Source: Andalucia godoyi
Taxonomy: Eukaryota; Discoba; Jakobea; Jakobida; Andaluciidae
NCBI GenBank assembly: GCA_009859145.1
Contig: VRVR01000037.1
Span: forward strand, 138,892-202,891
Reading direction: 5' to 3'
Length of the DNA: 64,000 nucleotides
The notes under the pieces were generated by a model. The model was not told the DNA's origin. It was given only the letters and a program-made list of their open reading frames with translations, and did no database searches. Positions 8,217 to 17,655 of this stretch are shown here, in pieces (position 1 is the stretch's first letter; every line of letters begins with the position of its first letter). The position numbers were made by a program, and so were the translations under genes.

Positions 8217-11186
8217 TTACATTCCTTTGATTTTCAATCGCTTTGCCAATGCCGTGGCAAATCGGACTAGTTCCTTATCACGACGAAACCGAGAAGCCCT
8301 TTTGACGCCCATCAGAACCTCGGGTAAGCTCATCATTTTTTCCCGTGCCGACGAATACTGGACCAGAGAAAGCAGAACCGCACACGCCAAGAACATCAGC
8401 TTGGGCAAAACACATTTCAGCAAGCAGTCCGCAACTGCAACAATCAGATCGGACGACTTGGCCATCTTCTCCCCAAACTCGGAAGAAGCTGAAAGCAGAA
8501 ACCCCATCACAGGAACTTTGGCTTCGTCCGTTCGGAAAATCTCTTTTAGAAATCGGGCGCATAATGCAGAAAATCCTTTGGCAGCCAAAGGAATGCGGCG
8601 GAACGATTTTTCGCGGCAAGACCTCCACAGCAAGTCAAAGAGGGACTGGAAAAACTTTTCTTCTTCCAGAGTGGGCTGCGAAACGCCAATGCGGAAAGAA
8701 CGAAGGATGATGGAATTGACAGCATACGAAACAGTAGCACCATTGACAAAAGCTTCCATAACACCATCTGGATCCTCCCCAGCGCTGTTTTTCACAATGA
8801 GAGCTGCATATCGAGCTGCAACAATATCAGCACGAAGACATCCTGTATCCGAAAGGTAGAAACGAGAAATCAAAGGCAAAATCGATTTGCGAATACCAGG
8901 TTTCAAAGGCGCCAGGGTCGACAGATTCACCGCCAGTTTCAACGCTGCAAGCCGCAACTGAAGTTTGCAAGGATCGGAAAAAGATGAACAGACACTCGCG
9001 TCCTGCAATCCTAGCCATTCTTGAATGACTTGCGGAACATCCACTTGACAACGGAGAAACAGATCGGCGAATCCTTTCTGAGACGAAATCAAAAAGGATA
9101 ATTCCAAGGCAACCGCAAGCTTAAGTGAGGGCAGCCGAGCCTTGGAGAAAAGAACTCCCATGATAGACGCCAATTCAGCATTCGACACTTCCACTAGATC
9201 TTTCTTCTGCTGATTTTCAAAATCAGCACTGGTGACAACCGCAAGATCACCATCTGGTTTGCCTTCTGCTTCTGATTCTTGGTGCGTCTCCAATTCACTC
9301 CGGTTCACATAAGCGCATGGAAAGCAAATGTCGAACAAATGCACATCCAAAAGTCGTGCAACAAATGGCTCATTGATCGTGTTCTGAGAGAAGGCATCTG
9401 CGAACAAATCGGCAGTGAACCCCTGACGACTCTGAATTCCAGAACAGTATGTCAAAACCGACATCAAATGGACATGCACTTCAATATTCGATTGGAATTG
9501 GGACTTCCGGAGACTCTTCGCAACATGCTCCAAATTAAAACGGTCACCAAGGACCAGACCATCCAAACACTGGGCCAAATAGACGGGGGATATCCGAGGC
9601 TCGCAGATAGTTTCTTGGTCAGGAGTGACCTTCTGACTGTCCACAATGACCTCCCGTGGATCTGCATCAACTCGAAAAACGCCAGTGAATAAAAACTTGT
9701 GAAATGCATCGGTCCACGACGCCGCTCGTTGAAACCACGGAGGAACAACGTCGCACAAAACATCCGCCCATGCAAAGAAGTCCGAGGAAGCTAATTCCGG
9801 ATCAATTTCCTGGGCATTTTCGACAAGAGATTCACGGATAAAGGCTTCGTCATAATCAATAATCGTCGTGGACTTCGAAGGACGGATCGTGTGAAGAATG
9901 TCCTGTATGAGAGACAAGGGGCTCTCGGCACCAGCTGTCCTGGGACTCTTTTGAACAGTCACAACGAAGAACTTTTGATGTCTTCCATGAGGAGGACAAT
10001 ACAACCGCGCCATTAGGCCGACTGCAAGTTCCGCATCTTCGGTAAGAAGCCGGGCACAGCATCCTTTCCAAATTCCGAAGTCTGCTTCAGCGTAATCACC
10101 GTCTCGAACAGGGACATCCTCGACACTTAACACACGCGCGTCCACATGATTCGTTGTAATGTGCTGTTTGAGGAGGGCCTGGTAAACGTCCGCGTCAGAA
10201 AACCGAGAATGCGTCATCAGAATGCCATCTGACGGTCCGTATGTAGACACCTTTAGAAACACTTGTGCCTCATAGTCCTTCATGAGCCATTCATCAGCCC
10301 CAGAAGACGACGGAGACCCTGACCCAACATCAACAAACACTGTCGATGGGTCAACGCCAATCGGCTGAAACTCTCTGCGAGCGAAGAACGTCAAAGTACC
10401 GGAGCACGCATCAAACTTTTCCAACCCCTTGAGGGCCAATGCATCTCTCCATACCAGAAATGGGAGATAAATATTCCGACGACTCCAGAAATTCATGGAG
10501 CGAGTCAATTGCTGATCTAAAAACTGGAGAACTTCTTGCAGGCGACCCATCCAGGTACGGAAACTGTCGGGATCCTCCGCTTTGAAAACGAAAACACGAC
10601 CAGCATCTTCTCCCCCAGCTTGCAGGTGAAACTCCAAAAACTCTTCGCTGGAGTCCACAAGCCTCGCGCCGAGAAGGGATATCTCACCTTTTGGTTTCGG
10701 ATCGTTCGGCTGCAGATAGTAGCGAATGGAGTCCCCGTCCATGTAGACATATCGACGCTTAAACGCTTTCTTTCCATCTCTGCCACCACGTTTGGATAAC
10801 CAGCCGGCCAGACTTTTATCGCGTACAGACGCCTTCTTTTGCATATCGAGCATATCATGATTTACTCCAGAAGCTTTCTGCAACATCGTCATCCAATCAG
10901 CACTCTCGTGAACAGACTCGGTGTTGAAATAGTAGACGCGATTGTTTTCGATATGAGATTCAATCTTGAATCCAAATTTCTTGTCTGGTCTTTCGCCTTT
11001 TGAAAGACGGAGAACATTGCATCCTGCAATGGGGATTATTCCAACCGGCTTTTTCTGTGCAGAACCTGCGTCCGATTCCTTCTTGTAATACCGCAGTTCC
11101 TGATGTTGAAGCACAAAGTACCGGCGCTTCCATGACTTGTAGGAACCTCCTTCCTTTGTCATCCATCCTCTGTACTCAACCTCCAT
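8217..11186 (-). CDS. Large protein with two N-terminal PH domains
   Basis: 989 aa. The start is the ATG at 11186 (MEVEYRGWMTKEG); upstream in-frame sequence has no ATG. Residues about 4-105 are a PH domain (GWMTKEGGSYKSWKRRYFVL ... WMTMLQKAS) with the typical first-strand basic pattern and the closing Trp helix. Residues about 125-222 are a second PH domain (GWLSKRGGRDGKKAFKRRYVYM ... FRTWMGRLQEVL). The remaining 750 residues are mixed alpha/beta and then mainly helical, without a motif I recognise. PH domains suggest phosphoinositide binding and a membrane-proximal signalling or trafficking role. The late helical part may be an armadillo-like scaffold, but this is inference. No RhoGAP, DEP or kinase motif is visible. 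Confidence 0.75.
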   Translation of the reverse strand: MEVEYRGWMTKEGGSYKSWKRRYFVLQHQELRYYKKESDAGSAQKKPVGIIPIAGCNVLRLSKGERPDKKFGFKIESHIENNRVYYFNTESVHESADWMTMLQKASGVNHDMLDMQKKASVRDKSLAGWLSKRGGRDGKKAFKRRYVYMDGDSIRYYLQPNDPKPKGEISLLGARLVDSSEEFLEFHLQAGGEDAGRVFVFKAEDPDSFRTWMGRLQEVLQFLDQQLTRSMNFWSRRNIYLPFLVWRDALALKGLEKFDACSGTLTFFARREFQPIGVDPSTVFVDVGSGSPSSSGADEWLMKDYEAQVFLKVSTYGPSDGILMTHSRFSDADVYQALLKQHITTNHVDARVLSVEDVPVRDGDYAEADFGIWKGCCARLLTEDAELAVGLMARLYCPPHGRHQKFFVVTVQKSPRTAGAESPLSLIQDILHTIRPSKSTTIIDYDEAFIRESLVENAQEIDPELASSDFFAWADVLCDVVPPWFQRAASWTDAFHKFLFTGVFRVDADPREVIVDSQKVTPDQETICEPRISPVYLAQCLDGLVLGDRFNLEHVAKSLRKSQFQSNIEVHVHLMSVLTYCSGIQSRQGFTADLFADAFSQNTINEPFVARLLDVHLFDICFPCAYVNRSELETHQESEAEGKPDGDLAVVTSADFENQQKKDLVEVSNAELASIMGVLFSKARLPSLKLAVALELSFLISSQKGFADLFLRCQVDVPQVIQEWLGLQDASVCSSFSDPCKLQLRLAALKLAVNLSTLAPLKPGIRKSILPLISRFYLSDTGCLRADIVAARYAALIVKNSAGEDPDGVMEAFVNGATVSYAVNSIILRSFRIGVSQPTLEEEKFFQSLFDLLWRSCREKSFRRIPLAAKGFSALCARFLKEIFRTDEAKVPVMGFLLSASSEFGEKMAKSSDLIVAVADCLLKCVLPKLMFLACAVLLSLVQYSSAREKMMSLPEVLMGVKRASRFRRDKELVRFATALAKRLKIKGM

Positions 11187-11265
11187 TGCAAAAAAAATCT
11201 GGAGAACAGAAGAAAAAAAGAGTTGAAAACTCTTGAAAATCAAACAACAGAAACAGAGCTGCGGA

Positions 11266-11481
11266 TCAGTCTGAAGTCAAAAAAAAAGTGGTCAGCACCG
11301 ATGAATAATGACGCGTCATTGTCATACATTCGGAAGAATACATAAACAGACATGGTCCATACTGGCCGACACCGGCTCGTTTGTTTCGCAGGAATTCGTG
11401 CTTACGCACGCTCGGCCAAAATTCAGCCTCTGACAGAGGCTCCGCATTTTCGACACTCTTTAACGCAGCATCCGTAGCCAT
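11266..11481 (-). pseudogene. Conserved ORF remnant of the repeat, minus strand
   Basis: A 71-codon frame from ATG 11481. Its first 30 or so codons are matched by the second repeat copy (MDAALKSIENAEP then AEFWPSARKHEF at about 33585-33500 on the minus strand), including conservative V/I and L/V changes. That suggests the region was once under protein-level selection. The block SEAEFWPSVRKHEF resembles the BSD-domain core of TFIIH p62/Tfb1 (EFW followed by a basic helix), but it is too short to assign. In copy 2 the frame stops soon after this block. The end of the frame here runs out of the repeat into unique sequence. Confidence 0.35.
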
Positions 11482-11541
11482 CTATTCTATCATTCGTTGG
11501 TGTCACTCTTTTTATTCAAATATGGGCATGGGTGCGCTGGG

Positions 11542-11743
11542 ATGACGCATTCGCCTACGCCTACCCCGCTCGATACAGGGCCTCCTAGGTCCCGCAGACC
11601 TCCTAAGAGACCACGTGTCACTACGCCTGCTGCTAGGGCCGTCGGAATCAAAAATGCACCCTTCTCAGGAGCAACGTGTCACGCTGAGAAGGTGGCTCAC
11701 CGATGAATCGAGATTGGGAACGGAGCGCGGAACATCTATCTGA
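11542..11743 (+). pseudogene. TnpB/Fanzor-like N-terminal fragment, copy 1
   Basis: ATG 11542 opens a basic, Pro/Arg-rich leader (RSRRPPKRPR, NLS-like) that runs to AARAVGIK. An extra A in the run at 11650-11654 shifts the frame, and the homologous sequence continues from ATG 11654 as MHPSQEQRVTLRRWLTD until TGA 11741. The pattern P-[ST]-x-E-Q-R-x-x-L-x-[RK]-W-[LF] is how TnpB and Fanzor proteins begin. Only this start of the protein remains; the RuvC-like nuclease and zinc finger are absent. Copy 2 has the same segment without the extra A. Confidence 0.4.
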
Positions 11744-11797
11744 AGAACGCCTTGAGGCGTGTTGGGGCCTATCCCTTTCCCGACAACGAGATGCAAG

Positions 11798-11837
11798 ACT
11801 GAATATGCATGTCTGTTCGTAGATATGCATATTCAGT
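11798..11837. repeat. 13-bp perfect inverted repeat at right end of element copy 1
   Basis: ACTGAATATGCAT at 11798-11810 pairs perfectly with ATGCATATTCAGT at 11825-11837 across a 14-nt loop. Just upstream, ACGCCTTGAGGCGT (11749-11762) forms a second small hairpin. Copy 2 keeps both in decayed form. Such hairpin-rich right ends are typical of transposons carrying TnpB-type genes, where they can also be part of the guide RNA scaffold. Confidence 0.6.
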
Positions 11838-11862
11838 GTATAAGGTAGGCGAGCACCCCAGC

Positions 11863-12775
11863 AGATGACCAAAAGCCTCCGTGCAACAACAGGTGGAGTA
11901 CGACAGCGGCAAAAGAGACACGATTCCGCCATCGTGAAAACCAAAATCGAAACTTGGTGACACATGCTTTCTTTCTTGATTACATTTTTCCTGGTGCGAA
12001 ACTCTCAGAAAGGCACAGGCAAAGCATCTCTGGGCAGCAAAACAGAAAGGACAAGCTTCCTGGAAGAAAAACAGACTTCTCAGCGACAACAGTCTAACTG
12101 ACACAATACGGACTGCCGGCAAATGGAGTCGATGCCCCTCCATTCGATTCACGAAACTAGACGTGAACAAAGGAAATAATTGGAAAATCGGCGAAGTCTT
12201 CGGCTGCAGCAAGCTGTTGATGCAGAGGTCTGTCAGCACTGCCAAACGGACTGGCAGCTGCCCGGAGTGGACGAGAAAAACAGACAAGAAAAATGACCCA
12301 TTACCGCAAACATCCCGAAAATGAACGAACAAACAATCACCTCGGCGATAAATGACGTCCAGGTCTTCCGAACACATCATAAAACGACGCCAGCGGCGGA
12401 GAACTGTAAAAAGGACATAGAAAATGCACACCAAGGAACATCAGGGATAGTGGTAGATTTTCTCATCAAAGCGATTCTGTTTGCGGGTCTGCAAAAACAA
12501 TGACTCCAAAGAAAAACATTTTGAACTGCAGAAGAAGCCTGAATGATCGGCTTTCGCTGAATATCCGTCGAGACAAAAAGCACATAAGAAAAGATGACGA
12601 GTCAGTGGAGGTTTGGAAAGACGGAAAACAAATATGTAAAGCTTTGGAGCCAACCAAATGAAAAGTTGCATGGGAACATGAATCACAGAAACTAACAGGG
12701 CAACTGCTCGACAGTAACAAGAGAACCCGAAGATACTGTATCTCTGCATCCCGGCAAGATCAACAGTTACAGAAG
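11863..12775. other. Gene-poor stretch, possible Copia gag remnants
   Basis: No intact gene. Plus-strand frames are short and broken. One open piece (about 12121-12330) contains KLDVNKGNNWKIGEVFGC, which weakly resembles the N-terminal W-containing block of Copia Gag. Taken with the zinc-knuckle-like and DSGA motifs downstream, it may be the 5' part of a decayed Copia element. Alone it would not be worth naming. Confidence 0.3.
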
Positions 12776-13091
12776 ATGTCGGGAAAAAGCAGAAGTATCC
12801 TCAGAACTACTTTCAAAAGGAAAAAGACAGAAAAACAAGATCCGAAAGTACCTTTGCCGGATTTCTGGTGTTCCGGATACAAAAACAATGCTGAAAAGGG
12901 CAGGACAGACCATTTCGCCAGTTCATTTACTCGTCGACTCTGGAGCGAATTTTCGTATATTTTCAATGCACTGGATATGGACATGCTATTCTTCGACAAC
13001 AGAGAGTAAACCGCCAAAGCTTCGTCATTTACTTTGCTTACCAGAATGCTGTGGAATGCAGTCCGATGTGTTGAACATCTCATTCTTCTAA
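12776..13091 (+). pseudogene. Decayed Copia-type retroelement fragment (zinc knuckle and protease)
   Basis: The frame from 12776 carries a basic segment and then FWCSGYKNNAEKGRT, which lines up with the CCHC zinc knuckle of Copia Gag (consensus like CFYCGKKNHTEKDCR) with the His and two Cys lost. About 25 codons further on, after a frame change, the frame from 12888 reads HLLVDSGANFRIF. This matches the D-S-G-A active site of retroviral-type aspartic proteases in the Copia position. Order and spacing are right for Gag-Pol, but the fragment is frameshifted and stops at 13091. No integrase or reverse transcriptase motif is evident downstream. Confidence 0.35.
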
Positions 13092-14223
13092 TTCGACTGG
13101 GGGAAGACATGCGAGATATTACTTTTGCATCACTGGACACATCTCCAAAGATGGTCTGAGGCTTGCGAAACAACGGAAATTTCTCCTGAAAGTCACGTTG
13201 ATTCTTTTTTGCTACATCGGATACAGCTCGTGATGCATCACTCTCTTCTGGGTATCGACATTCTCCAACCCCTCCGTGGACTGTGATTCATCATTCAGCC
13301 AGGAACTGGGGTTCGGTTGGAATGCTGCCTCATAGTGCAGCTATACAGCTATGGTAAAACATTTCCTTGGAGATGAATCAGGGGTTATTATCTTCATACA
13401 CTACTGCACGGATTGACTTGCTTCCAACGAAGCAAAGCACCAGGTCCAAGAAGAGTAAACATAACGTAACAACAGTAAGAAAGAAGCGACCCAGAATCGA
13501 TGAATGTACCATGCATTTATGAGACCAAGCATGTTGATACGAACTGCTGCACGCCTGCATAGAATTTGCACATTTCGGCGTTATAAGGTTGTTTTCTCGA
13601 TGAAATCCATTTCATTAGTGAAGCCTGCTGTGGTTCGTCGTCGGCTTTCGAATCTTCTGGAGCTTATACTTCTTGAAAATTGGGGAAATGACTGATGAAG
13701 CCCTGGAATATGCATGACAAACTCTTAAATTCATGTCGTTTTCAGTCTTGGATTGGATCGAACTGACGAAGAATGCCGTTGCTTCCTGGTTCCTTCTGTT
13801 GAGATACAGTGCCTCGACGGCCTGTAGTTGACTCCGGCAGGGTACGATCTCATAGTGATTCGTTGTCACGTACGGTGTGATGTACGTACATTATGACGCA
13901 TATCACGACATACATAATGACGTTTTTTATGACGTATGGGGTTACATTGGAACAGCCCTCCGACTTCATATTTTAGGACTTGTTTGTGTATTTGTTTGTT
14001 TGTTTGTTTTGTTTTTCTCCATAATAAATCTTATTGACACAAACTATCTTTTATTATCTCTGATTATCTCTGATATTGGATATGTTACAATACCTTCATG
14101 TACGCTGTTGTCGGGCTCGGATAAAATGGACACTATGTAGTTTGTCGCCGGCCGTCCTCTTTTGGCACGCATCCGCGTGAAGGATTCGTCGAGGGCCTTT
14201 CTAATGTTTCGTCTTCGTTGTGG
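13092..14223. other. Gene-poor stretch with TGACG-rich patch
   Basis: No coding region recognised. Positions 13880-13891 are a perfect palindrome (ATGTACGTACAT). The following 60 bp carry three TGACG boxes and an imperfect inverted repeat (CATTAT ... ATAATG), reminiscent of a CRE-type promoter or an LTR. A T-rich segment with AATAAA follows near 14021. It may be the remains of the Copia element's LTR, which cannot be confirmed without a second copy. Confidence 0.35.
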
Positions 14224-14477
14224 ATGTCGGAAATACTCGTCCAGGATTCCACAGCCTTCCAGCAGACCTTTTTTGCCACAATTGTGAGTGCTTGTGTTTT
14301 TTGTTTTTGTTTTTGTTGTGGCGCACTTCTTGTTGCGACAGGTAGTCGCGTTTTTCTTGCTTGTTTATCAGTTTTTTTTTGCTTGTTTTTTGTTGCTGGA
14401 CACCTAAGTTTACACTGTTCCCCATTGATCCCCATTTTTTGGAAGAGCATCATCTACTCGAGCGAGAATTGCCTTGA
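14224..14477 (+). CDS. Possible small spliced ORF (or 3' exons of a longer gene)
   Basis: Exon 14224-14283 (20 codons, MSEILVQDSTAFQQTFFATI) ends exactly at a consensus GTGAGT donor. Intron 14284-14408 has a strong pyrimidine tract and ends CACCTAAG. Exon 14409-14477 continues in phase with FTLFPIDPHFLEEHHLLERELP and TGA, giving 42 aa. The frame is also open upstream to about 14140, next to a possible acceptor (ACTATGTAG), so these may be the last exons of a larger gene. No family is recognised. Intron length (125 nt) matches the other introns here. Confidence 0.3.
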
Positions 14478-14764
14478 TTTTTCAGAATTGGTGAGATTCC
14501 AGCAATTATCGTGCTTCTTCGAGTTGGTTCTTGCAGGCAATTTATGCAAAACACACCTGCCACCATAGCGTCGGAAGATGGAAAACTTGCAACGAAGTAT
14601 GCGTGCGTGATTTCCTGACAATTGAGTGATTCGCGAGCTTGATGAAGAGGCGTTCCAGCGATATTACGTGATTCTCTGAATTCAAACAGAACTTCTCCAT
14701 ACATTCTGAAGAGTACCATCTGCCTTGCAGCATAGAACATTCATCATCGTACAAGAGGAAAACT

Positions 14765-15670
14765 TCAGAAGTCACAGACATCTGCTTCTTCATATAGATC
14801 ATGTCCGGCAACTGACGGTGCAGTACGTATACCCGAACGGATGCGATCAATTTCCGTGACAGCTTCCAAGTATCTCATTTTGTGTTTTCCGAGTCCTCTA
14901 ATGTGCCTCTCCTCTCGTTCCATGCGTCGCAGGACATCGTCTCTTGCAGCATTGTCTACTCGTGTTTCGTTGGATCGAATGCGATTGACTCTCACTTGAG
15001 ATCGCTCATGCGCAAAATGCTTATCCGTCAAAGAAAACGACGACATATTATCCCTGATAAACTGTCGGTCTGGGGTGCACAACATATCACTAAATGATGG
15101 GATTGTCAAGTGCTTGGTGTCTGGATAAACGGTGCGTCCAAATCGTGTTGCGATCTCACCAACTGGGGTTGTTCGGTTGAGCATTTGCTCAATATATTCA
15201 GGATCACGGCAGCGAGGATCCAGTTCCTGCGTAGATTGGAAGTGCGTGGACGGTCGATCTTTCGAGGTGGTATGCAAAACTGCTGAGGGTCCAGAAATCG
15301 CGGTCCGAGTTGTGGACTTTGGCGGAGGAGCGAACCGTTGGGATGCAGATCGCAAGCGGAAATCTGCCAAAGGAGGATGCAGCGCATCAGCTGTTGTCCG
15401 GAGATATTCATTCCGTTTCTCAAGCAGATTCTCGTGTTCTGCAACGTGATCTTTCAGAGGAATTGTAGAACGAAGGGCCAGTGCCTGATTTGACACACTA
15501 GCAGACAACGTCATCTGCGATCGACGCGTCTCCTGCAGGCCTTCAAGCGTCATTGTCAAAGGAGCGGTTCTTCGATTGGTCGCGCCAGTTAATTGACGTT
15601 CACGATGCCGTGGGCCACCTAATGGATGACCAACGGATGCATGGCGCTGAACAGGTAACATCCCAGTCAT
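14765..15670 (-). CDS. Basic protein of unknown function
   Basis: 301 aa from ATG 15670. Rich in Arg, His and Thr, with few hydrophobic segments. No signal peptide or membrane span. The C-terminal third (about residues 215-285, RVNRIRSNETRVDNAARDDVLRRMEREERHIRGLGKHKMR) looks like a charged helix. Short motifs such as PVGEIATRFGRTVYPDT suggest a structural or cytoskeletal protein, but I recognise no family. Codon use and frame length support a real gene. It is divergent from FolD across about 1 kb. Confidence 0.6.
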   Translation of the reverse strand: MTGMLPVQRHASVGHPLGGPRHRERQLTGATNRRTAPLTMTLEGLQETRRSQMTLSASVSNQALALRSTIPLKDHVAEHENLLEKRNEYLRTTADALHPPLADFRLRSASQRFAPPPKSTTRTAISGPSAVLHTTSKDRPSTHFQSTQELDPRCRDPEYIEQMLNRTTPVGEIATRFGRTVYPDTKHLTIPSFSDMLCTPDRQFIRDNMSSFSLTDKHFAHERSQVRVNRIRSNETRVDNAARDDVLRRMEREERHIRGLGKHKMRYLEAVTEIDRIRSGIRTAPSVAGHDLYEEADVCDF

Positions 15671-16653
15671 CTCCTATGATTTTCAAGTTTTGAATACAGA
15701 CAGTTTTTTTTTGTTTCTATGCAAAGCAAAAATTCAAAACAGCAAACAGCAGAACCGCATTCCCTGCGTTCTTGACGGTTGGAATTTTTGCGTGAGAGCA
15801 TCAAACAACATCAAACCGGAAGTATGTTTTTCCGAACCCTTTTTGGGGACGCGATGTGTTTCCTACCGTAGTCCAGTCTAGAAGGGTCTTTCATTCTTCA
15901 CCATTTTCTTATTCTTTCTGTTATTTTCTTTCTGTTTATTTAATTATATAATCGAACCCCCCTCAATCACCTTTCATCAAAGACAAAGACAAAACATCTC
16001 TTGGCTCCAAAGAGGGATCTTTCCCAACAAACGCAAACTGACCATGCTCGAGGATAGCGAGAACAAAGAAACTCGTTGATCCCCTCTCGTCGCAACTTGC
16101 TGAGCAAGCGGGGATGATCATTATATCACGGAGATGTGGTCGATTTTCGTTCGGAATGCGCTTTCAAGTCAGAGAGGACAAGAAGGAGCAATGGCAACAG
16201 CGTGGTCAGGCGCAATGTGCATCACCCACCGACCACATTCTGTTTCCTCCAAACGTTCATTTATTGAATGTTGAATCAATTGGGGAATATGTTGGTTGCG
16301 ATGACCCTTTGATGACCAGCAGTCTGCATTGAAGAGGTGGTGCTCGTCCCAATTAATAAAAACAAAACAGCACGTGACTTGGATCTGTCTTCGGTGACAG
16401 CACAATAATGATTCATGTTTGGAACTGAACAACTGTGTTTCGTTTGTCCTGCAGTCGATTTTTCTTTCTGCCGGACTTTCGTGTTTCCCTATCCAGTCGT
16501 TCCTGCGGGGTTTGTCGAACGCGGGCGTCGCTTTCTTGGAATGCTTTGCTTTTCGAGTTCTGGTTGAAAAAAGACTTGTAGCGTTCTTGCGTTCTTGCGC
16601 TTGTTCAACTTTGCTTCAGTATATTTAAAGTGTTTCGATCAGGTTGTTGTATC
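15671..16653. other. Intergenic region between divergent genes
   Basis: About 980 bp, probably both promoters. Open frames on either strand are under 90 codons and unconvincing. A CTGCAG after a pyrimidine run near 16440-16454 could be an acceptor of a leader intron for FolD, but no matching donor was chosen. Confidence 0.4.
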
Positions 16654-17655
16654 ATGTCTCGTATCATTGACGGCAAGGCAATTGCTGCAACCATCCGTTC
16701 GGAAGTTGCAGCTCGCGTTAGCCATCTTCGCTCGCTCTCAAACCGAGTTCCTCATTTGGCTGTCGTTCTTGTCGGAGAACGTCCAGATTCTGCAGTATGT
16801 TTACCCCCTTTTCCCCGCTCCAGCACTTGCATTTCAGTTTGCTGTTTATTTCCGATCTGTACTGATCATTCTTGTGCAATGCACTTTCAACTGCAATTTT
16901 AGACGTATGTGCGAATGAAATCGAAAGCCGCTGAAGAATGCGGAATGGTATGCCGCGACGTTCATGTTCCTGCATCGGTAACCGAAAAGGAGCTGTTGTC
17001 CATTATCAACGACACTGCAGCTGATCCTGCAGTTTCTGGTATTTTGGTGCAGCTTCCCCTTCCTTCGCATATCCACGAACCGAAGATCCTTGCTGCGGTT
17101 CCGCCTTCGAAGGACGTCGATGGGTTTGACCGAGTTCATATTGGAGATCTTGCGCTGAAAGGACACACTCCACTGTTTGTGCCGTGCACCCCGCAGGGTT
17201 GCCTGGAGCTTCTTGTGCGTTCCGGAGTCACCTTGAAGGGTGCAAAGGCTGTTGTGATCGGCCGATCGAACATTGTAGGTTTGCCGATGGCTTTGCTGCT
17301 GCTTAAGAGTGATTGCACGGTTACTGTGTGTCACTCGCAGACCGCTACCGACGAGCTGATTCGAGAACTGAAAAGCGCAGATGTTGTGATTGCTGCGATT
17401 GGCAGACCCGAATTCGTCAAGGGCGAATGGATCAAACCTGGTGCCGTTGTGATTGACGTCGGAATGAATGCGGTTGAGCGTAACGGAAAGCAAAAGCTCG
17501 TAGGTGATGTTGCCTACGAAGAAGTCTTTCCTGTTGCTGGCATGATCACTCCTGTGCCCGGTGGTGTTGGGCCGATGACGGTTGCTTGTTTGATGAGAAA
17601 TACTCTCCGCGCTTTTGAGAGCCAGCTCACCAATGAAGGCATGCAGCTTGACTGA
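16654..17655 (+). CDS. folD: Bifunctional methylenetetrahydrofolate dehydrogenase/cyclohydrolase, two exons
   Basis: Interconverts 5,10-methylene-, methenyl- and 10-formyl-tetrahydrofolate in one-carbon metabolism. Exon 1 is 16654-16794, intron 16795-16902 (GTATGT ... TTTTAG, 108 nt), exon 2 16903-17655; 297 aa. Motifs: TYVRMKSKAAEECG at the exon junction holds the catalytic Tyr and Lys; QLPLPSHI; PSKDVDGFDRVHIGDL, the folate-binding block; VIGRSNIVGLPMALLLL, the NAD(P) Rossmann turn; and the closing PVPGGVGPMTVACLM. The protein is a single dehydrogenase-cyclohydrolase domain, without the formyl-THF synthetase domain of C1-THF synthase. There is no obvious targeting peptide, so it is probably cytosolic. 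Confidence 0.95.

Larger units (their letters stand above)
11303..11862 (+). mobile_element. Fanzor/TnpB-like repeat, copy 1 (non-autonomous relic)
   Basis: This segment is clearly related to 33407-34140. Shared blocks run from a left palindrome (AATGACGCGTCATT, 11307-11320) to a right hairpin region ending near GAGCACCCCAGC. Inside are two divergent reading-frame remnants: a minus-strand one starting at 11481 and a plus-strand one starting at ATG 11542. The plus-strand remnant encodes a basic N-terminus followed by a segment like the start of TnpB/Fanzor. Copy 1 lacks about 200 bp of the middle present in copy 2. Boundaries are set by where similarity to copy 2 ends; I could not see a clear target-site duplication. 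The repeat relationship is seen directly; the family is inferred. Confidence 0.7.

Noticed and set aside
8119-8859. 246-codon plus-strand frame after ARL8
   Set aside because: It lies antisense to the double-PH gene, begins out of frame inside the ARL8 stop region, and has an atypical composition rich in Arg, Ser and Asn.
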